Positions 38,628 through 46,965 of a stretch of DNA of 64,000 nucleotides are shown in pieces. Position 1 is the stretch's first letter; each line of letters begins with the position of its first letter. The translations under genes and the position numbers were made by a program. The notes beneath the pieces were generated by a model that saw nothing but the letters and a program-made list of their open reading frames with translations, was not told where the DNA came from and searched no databases. Source of the stretch: Gillisia mitskevichiae (GTDB lineage Bacteria > Bacteroidota > Bacteroidia > Flavobacteriales > Flavobacteriaceae). The stretch is from NCBI RefSeq assembly GCF_003634585.1, contig NZ_RBLG01000001.1:1054001-1118000 (forward strand), written 5' to 3'.

Positions 38628-39062
38628 ATGACAAAGATTGAAAAAGTTTTGTTAGCCAAAGGAATACGGCCCACTGAAATGAGGTTGAAGATTTACAAAT
38701 ACCTCAAAAGGAAAACCTATGCCCTAACCTTGAATGAAATGCAAAATGTCTTTGTCATTAAGAGCGAAAAAAATAAAACAGCTAATAAAAGCACATTTTA
38801 TAGGGCGATAAAGCTTTTTGAGGAAAAGCATATGGTGCATCAAATCAACGATGGAACAGCCATTGCGAAATATGCAGTTTCTGATGAAAACACCACGGGT
38901 AAATACGGTACAGATTTACATATGCACTTTCATTGTACCGATTGTTGGAAAACGATCTGTTTGCCTAATAAAATATCAGAGGAAAGCTTACCAGATAGCT
39001 ATAAAACTACTGATGTGAATCTGGTATTGAAAGGGATATGTAAAAAATGCATAAGAAAATGA
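38628..39062 (+). CDS. Fur family metal-responsive regulator (copy 2)
   Basis: A 144-residue paralogue of the Fur protein at 34901. Same layout: GIRPTEMRLKIYKYL, helix-turn-helix STFYRAIKLFEEKHMVHQIN, metal-binding LHMHFHCTDCWKTICL, and the terminal zinc pair GICKKC. It has an extra short insert in the wing region (KSEKNKTANK). It lies 46 bases after the P-type ATPase gene. Its stop codon overlaps the start of a small membrane protein gene (ATGA). Confidence 0.88.
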   Translation: MTKIEKVLLAKGIRPTEMRLKIYKYLKRKTYALTLNEMQNVFVIKSEKNKTANKSTFYRAIKLFEEKHMVHQINDGTAIAKYAVSDENTTGKYGTDLHMHFHCTDCWKTICLPNKISEESLPDSYKTTDVNLVLKGICKKCIRK

Positions 39063-39163
39063 ATTTTTTGGTAGTGGTAGTAATTATGTGTCTGGCCGCA
39101 GGTACGGCATTTCTTGCTATTATTGCCGCCCTCCCTGTGATAAATATTTTACGAGAGTATTAG
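39059..39163 (+). CDS. Small membrane protein coupled to Fur copy 2 (34 aa)
   Basis: The ATG at 39059 overlaps the fur stop codon (ATGA), a strong sign of translational coupling. The 34-residue product is almost one hydrophobic span, MNFLVVVVIMCLAAGTAFLA, followed by IIAALPVINILREY. A further ATG at 39047 lies inside the fur gene and would add four residues. No family recognised. The coupling and the composition suggest a real small inner-membrane protein, perhaps a partner of the pump or permease. Confidence 0.55.
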   Translation: MNFLVVVVIMCLAAGTAFLAIIAALPVINILREY

Positions 39164-39263
39164 ATTTTTTAAAAGAAGAAGCTGTGAATTTTGGGAAAGT
39201 AAAATTTGAAATGAAGAATAGAAATTTAAGTTAGTCTGAAATGAATATTAAATAGGAATTATT

Positions 39264-40580
39264 ATGTCAGAATTAAAAAAATCTTTGGGAACTCTTCGGT
39301 TGACCTTTTACGGTGTAGGTACTATCGTGGGAGCTGGAATCTATACGGTTATAGGGGCTGCAGCAGGACAGGCAGGTACCGACCTATGGTTGAGTTTCAT
39401 ATTCGCAGCCATTGCTGCAAGTGTTTCGGCAATGTCTTATGCCGAATTATCCTCTACCTACCCCAATGCTGGAGCGGAATTCATATTTGTAAGAAAAGCT
39501 TTTCCAAAGGTGGATATACCCTCATTTCTCACTGGGTGGACAATTGCTTTTCATAGCTCGGCTACAATTGCAGCAGTACTGTTGGCTTTTGCAGGATATT
39601 TCAATACATTTTTTAGTGTACCCGCTCTTTTGATTAGTTATGGAATTTTAATATTGCTCTCCTTGGTAAGTATTACTGGCATTAAAAAATCATCTACCGC
39701 AAATATTATTATGGTCAGCATTCAACTGTTGGGATTGTTACTTTTGATAGTGTTTGGACTTATGGAAACTGGCCCACCCAAGGCAGAGTTTTTTAAAGTA
39801 GAATCAATTTCTGGAACTTTGGCGGCTACGGCAACATTATTCTTTATATATACAGGTTTTGAACATATGGCAGCCTTGGGTTCGGAAGTTAAAAATCCTG
39901 GAAAGACAATTCCTCGTGCTTTTTTATTAACTATGGTTATTACCACAATCATTTACTTGTTTATTGCATTTACGGTTTTAAATATCGCAGATCCTTCTGC
40001 TTTGGCAGGAGTGGATTCGCCATTATCACTTGCGGCATCTAACTTAAACAGTTGGTTGCCTATCGTATTAGCAATTGCTGCACTTTTTGCCACAGCCAAT
40101 GCTGCCTTTAGTGGTATTATTTCCATAAGCAGGTTGCTTTTTGGAATGGCAAGTGTTGGAGAGCTACCAAAGTTTATGACCAAAACAAATGCCCAAAAGG
40201 TTCCTTGGGTTACAACCCTCGTGGTTATGGCCTCAGTTGCTGGGTTTTTACTCCTGGGCGATATTAAAATTGTAGCAGGTATGTCCTCTTTAGGTGCTTT
40301 GCTTGTATTTGTAGCCGTGAATATTGCACTTATTGTACTACGGTTTAAATCACCTGAGCAAGAACGACCTTTTAAAGTTCCTTTAGCTATAGGAAGAGTG
40401 CCTATTTTACCCATTTTGGCGATACTCATAAGTCTATCCTTAATAATTCAATTCAATTGGCAAGTATATGCGGCATTTGCAGTTGCCATAATCGTGGGTA
40501 TTGTACTGGATTATTTTTTGGATAAAAAATCAAAGGAAAACATAGATCCTGAAAAGGAAAAGGAATTGTTCAATCATTAA
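39264..40580 (+). CDS. APC family amino acid permease
   Basis: The 438-residue protein has about 12 membrane spans and the APC first-helix signature GVGTIVGAGIYTVIGAAAG (residues 17-35). Later motifs include FFIYTGFEHMAALGSEVKNP, the conserved E-V-x-N-P in helix six-eight. It carries out amino acid or amine uptake or exchange, substrate unknown. Such a permease in a metal element is unusual but has been seen beside Fur-type genes; perhaps for histidine, cysteine or a chelator. No operon overlap; 100 bases after the small membrane protein gene. Confidence 0.88.
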   Translation: MSELKKSLGTLRLTFYGVGTIVGAGIYTVIGAAAGQAGTDLWLSFIFAAIAASVSAMSYAELSSTYPNAGAEFIFVRKAFPKVDIPSFLTGWTIAFHSSATIAAVLLAFAGYFNTFFSVPALLISYGILILLSLVSITGIKKSSTANIIMVSIQLLGLLLLIVFGLMETGPPKAEFFKVESISGTLAATATLFFIYTGFEHMAALGSEVKNPGKTIPRAFLLTMVITTIIYLFIAFTVLNIADPSALAGVDSPLSLAASNLNSWLPIVLAIAALFATANAAFSGIISISRLLFGMASVGELPKFMTKTNAQKVPWVTTLVVMASVAGFLLLGDIKIVAGMSSLGALLVFVAVNIALIVLRFKSPEQERPFKVPLAIGRVPILPILAILISLSLIIQFNWQVYAAFAVAIIVGIVLDYFLDKKSKENIDPEKEKELFNH

Positions 40581-40590
40581 ACAAAAATAT

Positions 40591-40767
40591 ATGGATTGGA
40601 TGTTCGAAGATTTTAAGACCGACCTTGATTCTCTTGACTCACGAGTTAAAGAAAAGGCACTGGAAATAGCCAGGAAATTAGTTAATGAGAAGAATTACTC
40701 AGAGAAAAAAGCTATCGCAGAAGCGATTGTAATGGCTGAAGAATGGTTTTACGATTTAGAAGGATAA
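40591..40767 (+). CDS. Small charged helical protein (58 aa)
   Basis: The 58-residue frame lies 10 bases after the permease gene. It reads MDWMFEDFKTDLDSLDSRV, then KEKALEIARKLVNEKNYSEK, then KAIAEAIVMAEEWFYDLEG. The block S-x-V-x-x-K-A-x-E-I-A-x-x-L-x-x-E-x-x-Y-x-x-x-x-A-I-A-x-A is a known small helical pattern in bacterial proteins annotated as uncharacterised (often with W at the N-terminus). It is real-looking; function unknown. Confidence 0.65.
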   Translation: MDWMFEDFKTDLDSLDSRVKEKALEIARKLVNEKNYSEKKAIAEAIVMAEEWFYDLEG

Positions 40768-40790
40768 TAATTAATTAAAAACTATATAAA

Positions 40791-41150
40791 ATGTTACAAA
40801 TAATCGAGTTAAAAGAAAAAAATATTGTTGCCACAAAAGCTTCGGGCAAATTGAGAAAAGAAGACATAGAAAAAATCCATCCACTTATTCACGCTATACT
40901 GGACAAGGGAATGAAGGTTCGTTGGTATTTTGAAATGGACAATTTTACTGGTTGGGACTTGCCTGGTTTATGGGAAGACCTCAAAATGGATACGGCCCAC
41001 GCCAGAGACTATGAAAAAATAGCAATGGTAGGAAACAAGCAATGGCAGGATTGGATAACCCAATTTATGAAGCCTTTTACCAACGCCGAAATTAAGTACT
41101 TCAATATAGACCAAAAGGAAGAGGCCAAAAGTTGGATTGAGTGCCAGTAA
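40791..41150 (+). CDS. SpoIIAA-like STAS/SEC14 protein (element copy 2)
   Basis: A 119-residue relative of the protein at 35344: KVRWYFEMDNFTGW, KIAMVGNKQWQDW, TNAEIKYFNIDQKEEAKSW. It is 23 bases after the small charged protein gene and probably cotranscribed. The presence of two copies in one element, one after each Fur gene, suggests that a unit (Fur plus SpoIIAA-like) was duplicated and diverged. Confidence 0.82.
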   Translation: MLQIIELKEKNIVATKASGKLRKEDIEKIHPLIHAILDKGMKVRWYFEMDNFTGWDLPGLWEDLKMDTAHARDYEKIAMVGNKQWQDWITQFMKPFTNAEIKYFNIDQKEEAKSWIECQ

Positions 41151-41514
41151 GCTTATTTCCGTAAAAGGTAAACGATGAATAAAATATATATTTTTATTAC
41201 CATGTGGCGATGAGTTTATTGTGTATTTCGAAATCTTTAGAGGTAAGTAGCTGAATATAAACTATATAAAATTTAGAATTCAGAAAGTTTGACAAATTTA
41301 GTTCACCCCTAAAAGTGATAGTAGCAACGGCTCCTTGTAGGCTTTGTTGTTTGTTAGTTGCAGTCTAAAATAGCACTTTTCACCAGAATGCCGCTATTTG
41401 CGCTTAACCGATGTTACCCACTGGCTTTTTTTTGTTTTCAGCGTTAGCAATGACATACTCTTTTGCAATTTTTGGTGTAGCGTTGGCTGGTGTGAATTAC
41501 GAATGTGTATGGCT
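41151..41514. other. Gene-free stretch before the arsenic cassette
   Basis: About 360 bp with no credible frame. It ends with a 38-bp sequence (41483-41520) that recurs imperfectly at 43645-43682 on the far side of the arsenic cassette. It contains several short GCGTTRGC motifs (in the stretches ending AGCGTTAGCAATG, AGCGTTGGCTGG and AAGCGTTGGCTT), which look like cassette-edge sequences. No terminator for the SpoIIAA-like gene was identified. Confidence 0.5.
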
Positions 41515-41520
41515 TTAAGC
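41483..41520 (+). repeat. Left 38-bp imperfect direct repeat flanking the ars cassette
   Basis: 32 of 38 positions match the sequence at 43645-43682, with no gap. Both copies end in GTGTATGGCTTTAAGC. The left copy runs into the last codons of acr3. Confidence 0.6.
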
Positions 41521-42561
41521 GTTGGCTTTTCCGTAATACTTTTTCCGCAACCAAAAGGAAACTCGAACCAATAAAATCAATGCAGGAACTTCAACTAAAG
41601 GACCAATTACTCCTGCAAATGCTTGTCCCGAATTCAATCCGAAGACTGCAATAGCAACTGCAATAGCTAATTCAAAATTATTTCCTGCTGCTGTAAAAGC
41701 CACTGCTGCTGTTTTATCATATTCTGCTCCTGTTGCTCTTGTAATGAAAAATCCAATGATAAACATTAAGCTAAAATAGATGAGTAAAGGAACCGCAATA
41801 ATCAGAACGTCCATTGGGATTTCCACAATTAATTCTCCTTTCAGCGAGAACATAACCACTATTGTAAATAATAAGGCAATTAATGTCATAGGCGAAATTG
41901 TCGGAATGAATTTTTGTGTGTACCATTTTTCGCCTTTTATTTTTACTAAAATTAGTCTGCTCAATATTCCCATCACAAATGGAATCCCTAAATAAATTGC
42001 TACGCTTTCTGCAATTGTTCCAATGGAAATATCTACAATAGCACCATCAAAACCAAAATAGGGAGGAAGAACCGTTATAAAAATCCACGCATAAAAACTG
42101 TAGGCAAACACTTGAAAAATACTATTTAAAGCAACCAAACCAGCTCCATATTCACTACTTCCTTCTGCGAGGTCATTCCACACTAAAACCATTGCAATAC
42201 AGCGTGCTAAACCAATTAAAATTAATCCGACCATATATTCGGGATAATCACGTAAAAATGTAATTGCTAAAACAAACATTAAAACGGGACCAATTATCCA
42301 ATTTAAAATAAGCGAAATAGAAAGGATTTTTGTATTTCTAAAAACCTTTGGCAACAAAGCATAACTGACTTTTGCTAAAGGTGGATACATCATTAAAATC
42401 AAACCGATTGCAATCGGAATATTTGTTGTTCCGTTACTAAATGAGTTTATAATATTAGGGAATGTTGGTATAAAATATCCAAGTCCAACTCCAATAGCCA
42501 TTGCAACAAATATCCATAATGTTAGATTTCTATCAAGAAAACTTAATTTTTTTGTCGCCAT
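41515..42561 (-). CDS. acr3: ACR3 family arsenite efflux transporter
   Basis: The 348-residue protein pumps arsenite out across the inner membrane using the proton gradient. It has 10 predicted spans and the ACR3 signature with its essential cysteine, [20 protein letters not shown], at about residues 116-135. The start [20 protein letters not shown] is typical. It is last in arsR-arsC-acr3 on the minus strand, 4 bases after arsC. Confidence 0.94.
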   Translation of the reverse strand: MATKKLSFLDRNLTLWIFVAMAIGVGLGYFIPTFPNIINSFSNGTTNIPIAIGLILMMYPPLAKVSYALLPKVFRNTKILSISLILNWIIGPVLMFVLAITFLRDYPEYMVGLILIGLARCIAMVLVWNDLAEGSSEYGAGLVALNSIFQVFAYSFYAWIFITVLPPYFGFDGAIVDISIGTIAESVAIYLGIPFVMGILSRLILVKIKGEKWYTQKFIPTISPMTLIALLFTIVVMFSLKGELIVEIPMDVLIIAVPLLIYFSLMFIIGFFITRATGAEYDKTAAVAFTAAGNNFELAIAVAIAVFGLNSGQAFAGVIGPLVEVPALILLVRVSFWLRKKYYGKANA

Positions 42562-42565
42562 TTTT

Positions 42566-43198
42566 TTATGAGTTTATTTGAGAGAAAACGTATAATAATT
42601 CGGTTGCAATTTGCAAACTTCTTTCATTGTATTTTTCTGCTTGTTGTGGCATGTTGTCAAATGCTTTTGGGTCATCAAAAGTCATTGGAATACGTTTTTC
42701 GGCACCTGCAATAAATGGACAACCACCATCAGCTTGTGAGCAAGTCATAATTGCGGCAAATTCAGACTTTGGGTTAAAATCGTCATCTAATTTTTTTGAA
42801 AACCCAACAATAGGATGTTCATTATCAGCATATTTAATACTGTAAATAGGGTTGTTGCCTTCTGAAATTGTTTTGACTTCAAAGCCTGACTTATGCAAAG
42901 TTTCTGCAATCATTGGAAAAAGTGCTGTTGCCTCTGTTCCTCCTGAATAACAATACACATTTTTAATATTAAAATAGTTAGCCATTGTTTGTGCCCAAAC
43001 TTGTGATAAATGGCTTCTTCGTGAATTGTGAGTACAGATAAAATTAATTCGAATTTCCTGACCACTTGAAACTTTTGACTGAATAAAATCAGTTAGCGGT
43101 TGTAAAACTGCTTTACGTTCATCTGAAATTATTTCGGGTTTTAAATTCTTGATTAGATTTTCTATTTCTTTAAACAGCTCTGTTTTGGTTGTTATCAT
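42566..43198 (-). CDS. arsC: Arsenate reductase, thioredoxin-type (low-molecular-weight phosphatase fold)
   Basis: The 210-residue protein reduces arsenate to arsenite. The P-loop CTHNSRRS (Cys55 to Arg61) is the CX5R nucleophile, and the redox pair Cys153/Cys160 ([12 protein letters not shown]) is in place, as in thioredoxin-coupled ArsC. The N-terminal about 45 residues are an extension before the phosphatase fold. It is upstream of acr3 in the operon, 49 bases after arsR. Confidence 0.92.
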   Translation of the reverse strand: MITTKTELFKEIENLIKNLKPEIISDERKAVLQPLTDFIQSKVSSGQEIRINFICTHNSRRSHLSQVWAQTMANYFNIKNVYCYSGGTEATALFPMIAETLHKSGFEVKTISEGNNPIYSIKYADNEHPIVGFSKKLDDDFNPKSEFAAIMTCSQADGGCPFIAGAEKRIPMTFDDPKAFDNMPQQAEKYNERSLQIATELLYVFSQINS

Positions 43199-43247
43199 AT
43201 TAATTATTTGTTTATTGCGATTATACGATTAATCGATTCAAATTTTT

Positions 43248-43580
43248 TTAACAGCAATCTTCTTTTTCAGTTAGGTCTTGATTAAGAAATTCGGACATTA
43301 CAGTTTTCATTGCTGTCCAATTTTCTTTATGAATGCAGTAACAAACACTTGTTCCCTCCACATTTCCTTTTATTAAACCTAAATGTTTAAGTTCCTTTAG
43401 GTGTTGAGAAATTGTAGGTTGAGCCAATCCAATTTCGTTCACTAAATCTCCACAAACACAAGAGTCAGTTTTAAACAAATGTTGTAAAATAGAAACTCTC
43501 GCTGGATGCCCAAAAACTTTTGCAAAAAGAGCAATTTCATTTTGTTGGTCGGTAAACATTTCTGTTTTGGCTAAACCCAT
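43248..43580 (-). CDS. arsR: ArsR family arsenite-responsive repressor
   Basis: A 110-residue winged-helix repressor. The metal-site motif C41-V-C43-G-D-L lies in the helix before the recognition helix (LAQPTISQHLKELKHLGLIK), where trivalent arsenic is sensed. An extra CC pair ends the protein. First gene of arsR-arsC-acr3, so autoregulation is expected. A perfect inverted repeat lies upstream (43601-43618). Confidence 0.93.
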   Translation of the reverse strand: MGLAKTEMFTDQQNEIALFAKVFGHPARVSILQHLFKTDSCVCGDLVNEIGLAQPTISQHLKELKHLGLIKGNVEGTSVCYCIHKENWTAMKTVMSEFLNQDLTEKEDCC

Positions 43581-43600
43581 TTTATTTATTATTTAATTGC

Positions 43601-43618
43601 AATATTACGTTTAATATT
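43601..43618 (-). promoter_or_regulatory. Candidate ArsR operator
   Basis: Perfect 7-bp arms AATATTA (43601-43607) and TAATATT (43612-43618) with a 4-base centre, 20 bases before arsR. On the minus strand it overlaps a -7-like TAATATTG. A weaker inverted repeat, CGATTA/TAATCG, lies between arsR and arsC at 43219-43236. Confidence 0.5.
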
Positions 43619-43644
43619 TAAGTCTTCAAGATTATTTTAGAGCC

Positions 43645-43682
43645 TTGGCTGGTTCGAATTGTAACTGTGTATGGCTTTAAGC
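43645..43682 (+). repeat. Right 38-bp imperfect direct repeat flanking the ars cassette
   Basis: Partner of 41483-41520, same orientation. Together they enclose arsR, arsC, acr3 and the ars promoter. Confidence 0.6.
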
Positions 43683-44119
43683 TGTTTTGTTTTTAAGATA
43701 AATCCATGTGAAGAAGATAATTTATAAGTTCAGATACATGCGTATCATATTAAATAGATTGCTTTAAAATATAGTAGGGACTCATTAATATAAATGTATT
43801 TTTTCAAGTGAATCCTTCTCGAATGCTAGCTTATTTTTCAATCATTACACTCTTTCTACCGTTTTTATATATATCTCCAGAAACAACAAAAAATTAAATT
43901 CAACCAATTGATATCATTTGATGTGTTAAAATTTGTAAATAGTTCTTATTTAATATTAAATTACACTATTCTTAATCAAATTTAATTATTTATAAATAAT
44001 ATTCAATTAAAACTGATTTTAACTATCTTTAATTGATGAATTGTCAGAACGGTTTTACTTTTCAATAAAGTAAATGTGATTATAAAGAATCGTTTCAAGT
44101 TGACATCATCCTAGCTGAG
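43683..44119. other. AT-rich gene-free stretch before the replication module
   Basis: About 440 bp, very AT-rich, no credible frame on either strand. It must hold the promoter of the primase-helicase gene; no consensus Bacteroidota promoter was found. Confidence 0.5.
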
Positions 44120-45328
44120 ATGCAAAATAAAAATTCATATATACGCGTAGGAGTAAGTTATTATAAAATAGTTGAAGCACCAACTATTGCCGGGCAGGTA
44201 AATGAACTTCTGGTTTCTTGGAACATTGAAACCATTAGGCAAGATCACGGAAAAACATTTCTGGCCAGTATTCCTAGATACGACGGCTTTACCTGTATTC
44301 CAAATCATCTAAATTTTCAATCTACTTATAACAACTTTTATAATACGTACTCTCCGTTAAGTCATCATATATTGGAAGGATCTTGCAGTGAATCTTTGAA
44401 ATTTGTAAAACATATTTTTGGGGATCACTATGAATTGGGGCTGGATTATCTACAACTCTTATATACGAAACCCATTCAGATACTGCCCATACTTTGTCTG
44501 GTCTCCAGGGAACGCTCCACGGGTAAAAGCACTTTTTTGAAATGGCTCAAGCAAATCTTTGAAAACAATCTTACCTACCTTACCAATGATAGCTTTAGTA
44601 GCCAGTTCAATGCCGATTGGGCGAATAAATTGCTGATCTGTATCGATGAAGTTTTGTTCAATAAAGAAGAGCTCACGGAGCGCATCAAGTATTTAAGCAC
44701 CACTAATTATAATAAACTTGAAAAAAAGGGTGTGGATAAGCGAGAAGTGGAATTCTTTGGGAAGTTCATTCTTTGCAGTAACAACGAAGAGAACTTTATA
44801 AAAATAGATCATCATGAAACCCGGTTCTGGGTCTTGAAAGTTCCATCAGTTAAAAAGGAGCACACCGGTTTCTTGGAATCCCTAGAAAAGGAAATCCCTG
44901 CCTTTCTACATTTATTACAGCACAGAATCTTACATAGTCCGCATCAAACCCGCATGTGGTTTACCCCTAAACAAATCGAGACTCCCGCCCTAACCAAACT
45001 GGTTCAGAACAATCGAAACAGGGTGGAGAAAGAACTGGCAAGCATATTACTGATGGTGATGGAAAATCACGATCTCGAAGAAATCAAGTGCTGTCCCTTG
45101 GATGTTTTAAACGCCTTGAGCAAAACAAGGTTGAGAACGGATTTGACCCAAATCCGGAAAATCTTAAAGAAAGACTGGAAACTTGAAAGTAGTCCGAACT
45201 CGAACCGCTACCAAAAGTTCATGCTTTGGGGAGATGGCACCGCCAATTTTTCCGATGGCAAAGGACGCTATTTCACAATAAATAAAAAGTTCCTCCTGGA
45301 GCATTTTGAAGATCAAAACTCCGATTAA
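44120..45328 (+). CDS. Primase-helicase-like ATPase (DUF5906 type)
   Basis: The 402-residue protein looks like the superfamily 3 helicase part of primase-helicases of mobile elements. A phosphate-binding loop at about residues 129-138 reads SRERSTGKST (the first Gly of Walker A is missing), Walker B is LLICIDE (171-177), then a sensor region FILCSNNEENFI and an arginine finger-like HETRFWVLKVP. No primase catalytic domain is visible, but a toprim protein is encoded downstream. Role: probably unwinding at the element's origin, maybe the octamer array just after it. Confidence 0.78.
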   Translation: MQNKNSYIRVGVSYYKIVEAPTIAGQVNELLVSWNIETIRQDHGKTFLASIPRYDGFTCIPNHLNFQSTYNNFYNTYSPLSHHILEGSCSESLKFVKHIFGDHYELGLDYLQLLYTKPIQILPILCLVSRERSTGKSTFLKWLKQIFENNLTYLTNDSFSSQFNADWANKLLICIDEVLFNKEELTERIKYLSTTNYNKLEKKGVDKREVEFFGKFILCSNNEENFIKIDHHETRFWVLKVPSVKKEHTGFLESLEKEIPAFLHLLQHRILHSPHQTRMWFTPKQIETPALTKLVQNNRNRVEKELASILLMVMENHDLEEIKCCPLDVLNALSKTRLRTDLTQIRKILKKDWKLESSPNSNRYQKFMLWGDGTANFSDGKGRYFTINKKFLLEHFEDQNSD

Positions 45329-45350
45329 ATTCAAGAAATAAAAAGGAAAA

Positions 45351-45575
45351 TGATGATTTGATGACAAAATGATGACAGGGAAACCCTTGATTTTATAGGG
45401 GGTTCGGGGCGCTGTCATCATTTCATCAAAATCAAAGTTGTTTTTGGAGTAAACACTTTTAAATTCTTTCTTTTTTTGATGATTTGATGACAGAATACTC
45501 TTAGACCAGTGATAGTAAGAGATAAGGCTGTCATCAAACTGTCATCAAAGTGTCATCAAAAATAAAATGATGACA
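45351..45575. repeat. Iteron-like array of TGATGACA octamers
   Basis: The octamer TGATGACA (or its complement TGTCATCA) occurs eight times in about 217 bp: 45359, 45370, 45413(-), 45485, 45529(-), 45540(-), 45551(-), 45568. Three neighbouring minus copies are exactly 11 bp apart, one helical turn. A 16-bp unit TGATGATTTGATGACA is repeated identically at 45351-45366 and 45477-45492. It fills the gap between two replication genes and may be an origin or a repressor array. Confidence 0.75.
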
Positions 45576-45672
45576 AATAATTAAAGAATAAGGAACCTAA
45601 CAAATAAGCACAATTCAAATCAAAAAAAATTGCTGCTGAAAGAAAAAAATATAAATGGTAAAATAAGAGAAT

Positions 45673-46566
45673 ATGTACTCAAAAAGAATCACCTGCGAAA
45701 GAGCCCGAAATCTTTCCATCGTAAAAACGCTGGCCAGTTTCGGGCACTTTCCAAGCAGGACCACGGAGAAAGAAGCTTGGTTTCTGAGTCCCCTTCGGTC
45801 AGAAACGCAGGCCTCTTTCAAGGTTTCTTTGGTTTTGAACAAATGGTATGACCATGGAACAGGAAGGGGCGGAAACGGGCTGGATTTGATCGTGGCCATT
45901 AAAAAGTGTTCGGTCAAAGAAGCACTTGAACTTTTTAGTAATAAGAAAAAAGACTTCTTTTTTTTTCAGCAGCCCATTTTAAAAAATCCAACAAGTTCAG
46001 AAATAGAAATTTTAGATGTAAAACCCATCCAACATCAGGCATTGATTCAATATTTGGGTGCTAGAAAGATTTCGATACAAACAACGCAACTATACTGCAA
46101 GGAAGTTACCTATCGAATTAAAGGGAGGTCCTGTTTTTCAATCGGTCTTCAAAATAAGGAAGGCGGATGGGAACTTCGGAATAAATATTTTAAAATCTCC
46201 AGTTCTCCTAAAGCCTATACTTATTTAAAAAACAATGCAGACCGTTTAATAATTATAGAAGGGATGTTCGATCTGTTGTCCATGGCTGAGTTATATCCAA
46301 ATCAACTAGAAAACTCCGATGTGATTGTTCTAAACTCGCTCTCTTTTTTAGAACCAGTTTCGGAATTGTTCGAAAAATATAAAGAAGTTGAATTGTATTT
46401 GGATCATGATGCCTCGGGAAGAATTCATTCTAAGGAACTAACCGATAGATATTCCAATGTGAAAGATAAAAGTGAATGCTACATAGGTTATAAGGATCTG
46501 AATGTGCAACTGATCTCAATTAGAAAAGAAAAAGAATTGACTAACAAAATTAAAAAACTCCGGTGA
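45673..46566 (+). CDS. Toprim domain primase-like protein
   Basis: The 297-residue protein has an N-terminal part similar to a CHC2 zinc-finger domain in layout (AWFLSPLRSETQASFKV, LNKWYDHGTGRGGNGLDL) but without its zinc cysteines. The C-terminal half has toprim motifs: Glu196 in IIIEGMFDLLS and Asp244/Asp246 in ELYLDHDASGR. These are the metal-binding acidic residues of primases. Such proteins occur in Bacteroidota mobile elements next to mob genes. It lies upstream of mobC and might prime the transferred strand. Confidence 0.82.
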   Translation: MYSKRITCERARNLSIVKTLASFGHFPSRTTEKEAWFLSPLRSETQASFKVSLVLNKWYDHGTGRGGNGLDLIVAIKKCSVKEALELFSNKKKDFFFFQQPILKNPTSSEIEILDVKPIQHQALIQYLGARKISIQTTQLYCKEVTYRIKGRSCFSIGLQNKEGGWELRNKYFKISSSPKAYTYLKNNADRLIIIEGMFDLLSMAELYPNQLENSDVIVLNSLSFLEPVSELFEKYKEVELYLDHDASGRIHSKELTDRYSNVKDKSECYIGYKDLNVQLISIRKEKELTNKIKKLR

Positions 46567-46594
46567 ACGCCAAAGGAAGAATTTCATTTGGAGA

Positions 46595-46637
46595 AGCAAA
46601 GCAAGATGTGTCATTGTCATGACAATCTTGCTTTGCT
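46595..46637. promoter_or_regulatory. Long hairpin before mobC, candidate oriT or operator
   Basis: AGCAAAGCAAGAT (46595-46607) pairs perfectly with ATCTTGCTTTGCT (46625-46637) over 13 bp. The right arm overlaps the perfect 14-bp palindrome ATTGTCATGACAAT (46613-46626), which allows a competing fold. It lies between the primase stop and mobC, the usual place of an oriT. The palindrome recurs at 48292. Confidence 0.6.
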
Positions 46638-46668
46638 CCCGGTGGTTGCAAAGATTTTAAAAGAAAAG

Positions 46669-46965
46669 ATGAAACGAGAATACATCCAGATACGCTGCTC
46701 GATCTACGAGAAAAAGCTGCTCAAAAAAAGAGCGGCCAGAGCTGGAATTTCCCTTTCGGAATATCTGCGTGCTACCGCATTCAAAATAAATATGGTGGAA
46801 CGGATTACTCAGGAGCAATTAGAATGTTACCAATCACTCGTTCAATACAAAAACAACTTTAGCCGAATCAGCAATATGTTTAAAAAGGGGAATCCAAGAC
46901 TTGCCAAAGAAGTTCAAGAGCTTGCCGAAGAAATCAGATCTCATTTAAAAAATTTCAAGAAATGA
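46669..46965 (+). CDS. MobC-like relaxosome accessory protein
   Basis: The protein starts at the ATG at 46669 (preceded by AAAAGAAAAG) and is 98 residues. The start MKREYIQIRCSIYEKKLLKK looks like a ribbon-helix-helix fold, and ARAGISLSEYLRATAF is typical of MobC-type proteins. These bind oriT and assist the relaxase. An upstream TTG at 46588 would extend the frame through the hairpin with a cysteine/histidine-rich peptide and is unlikely. It is coupled with the relaxase gene by an ATGA overlap. Confidence 0.85.
   Translation: MKREYIQIRCSIYEKKLLKKRAARAGISLSEYLRATAFKINMVERITQEQLECYQSLVQYKNNFSRISNMFKKGNPRLAKEVQELAEEIRSHLKNFKK

Noticed and set aside
45351-45575. CRISPR array
   Set aside because: The repeats are 8-16 bp, in both orientations and with uneven spacing; there are no equal spacers and no cas genes in the window.
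45615-45917. Minus-strand 100-residue frame over the start of the toprim gene
   Set aside because: It overlaps a better-supported gene with toprim motifs and has a low-complexity Phe-rich end.
46588-46668. N-terminal extension of MobC from a TTG
   Set aside because: It would translate the hairpin and palindrome; the ATG at 46669 has purine-rich upstream bases and starts the ribbon-helix-helix fold directly.
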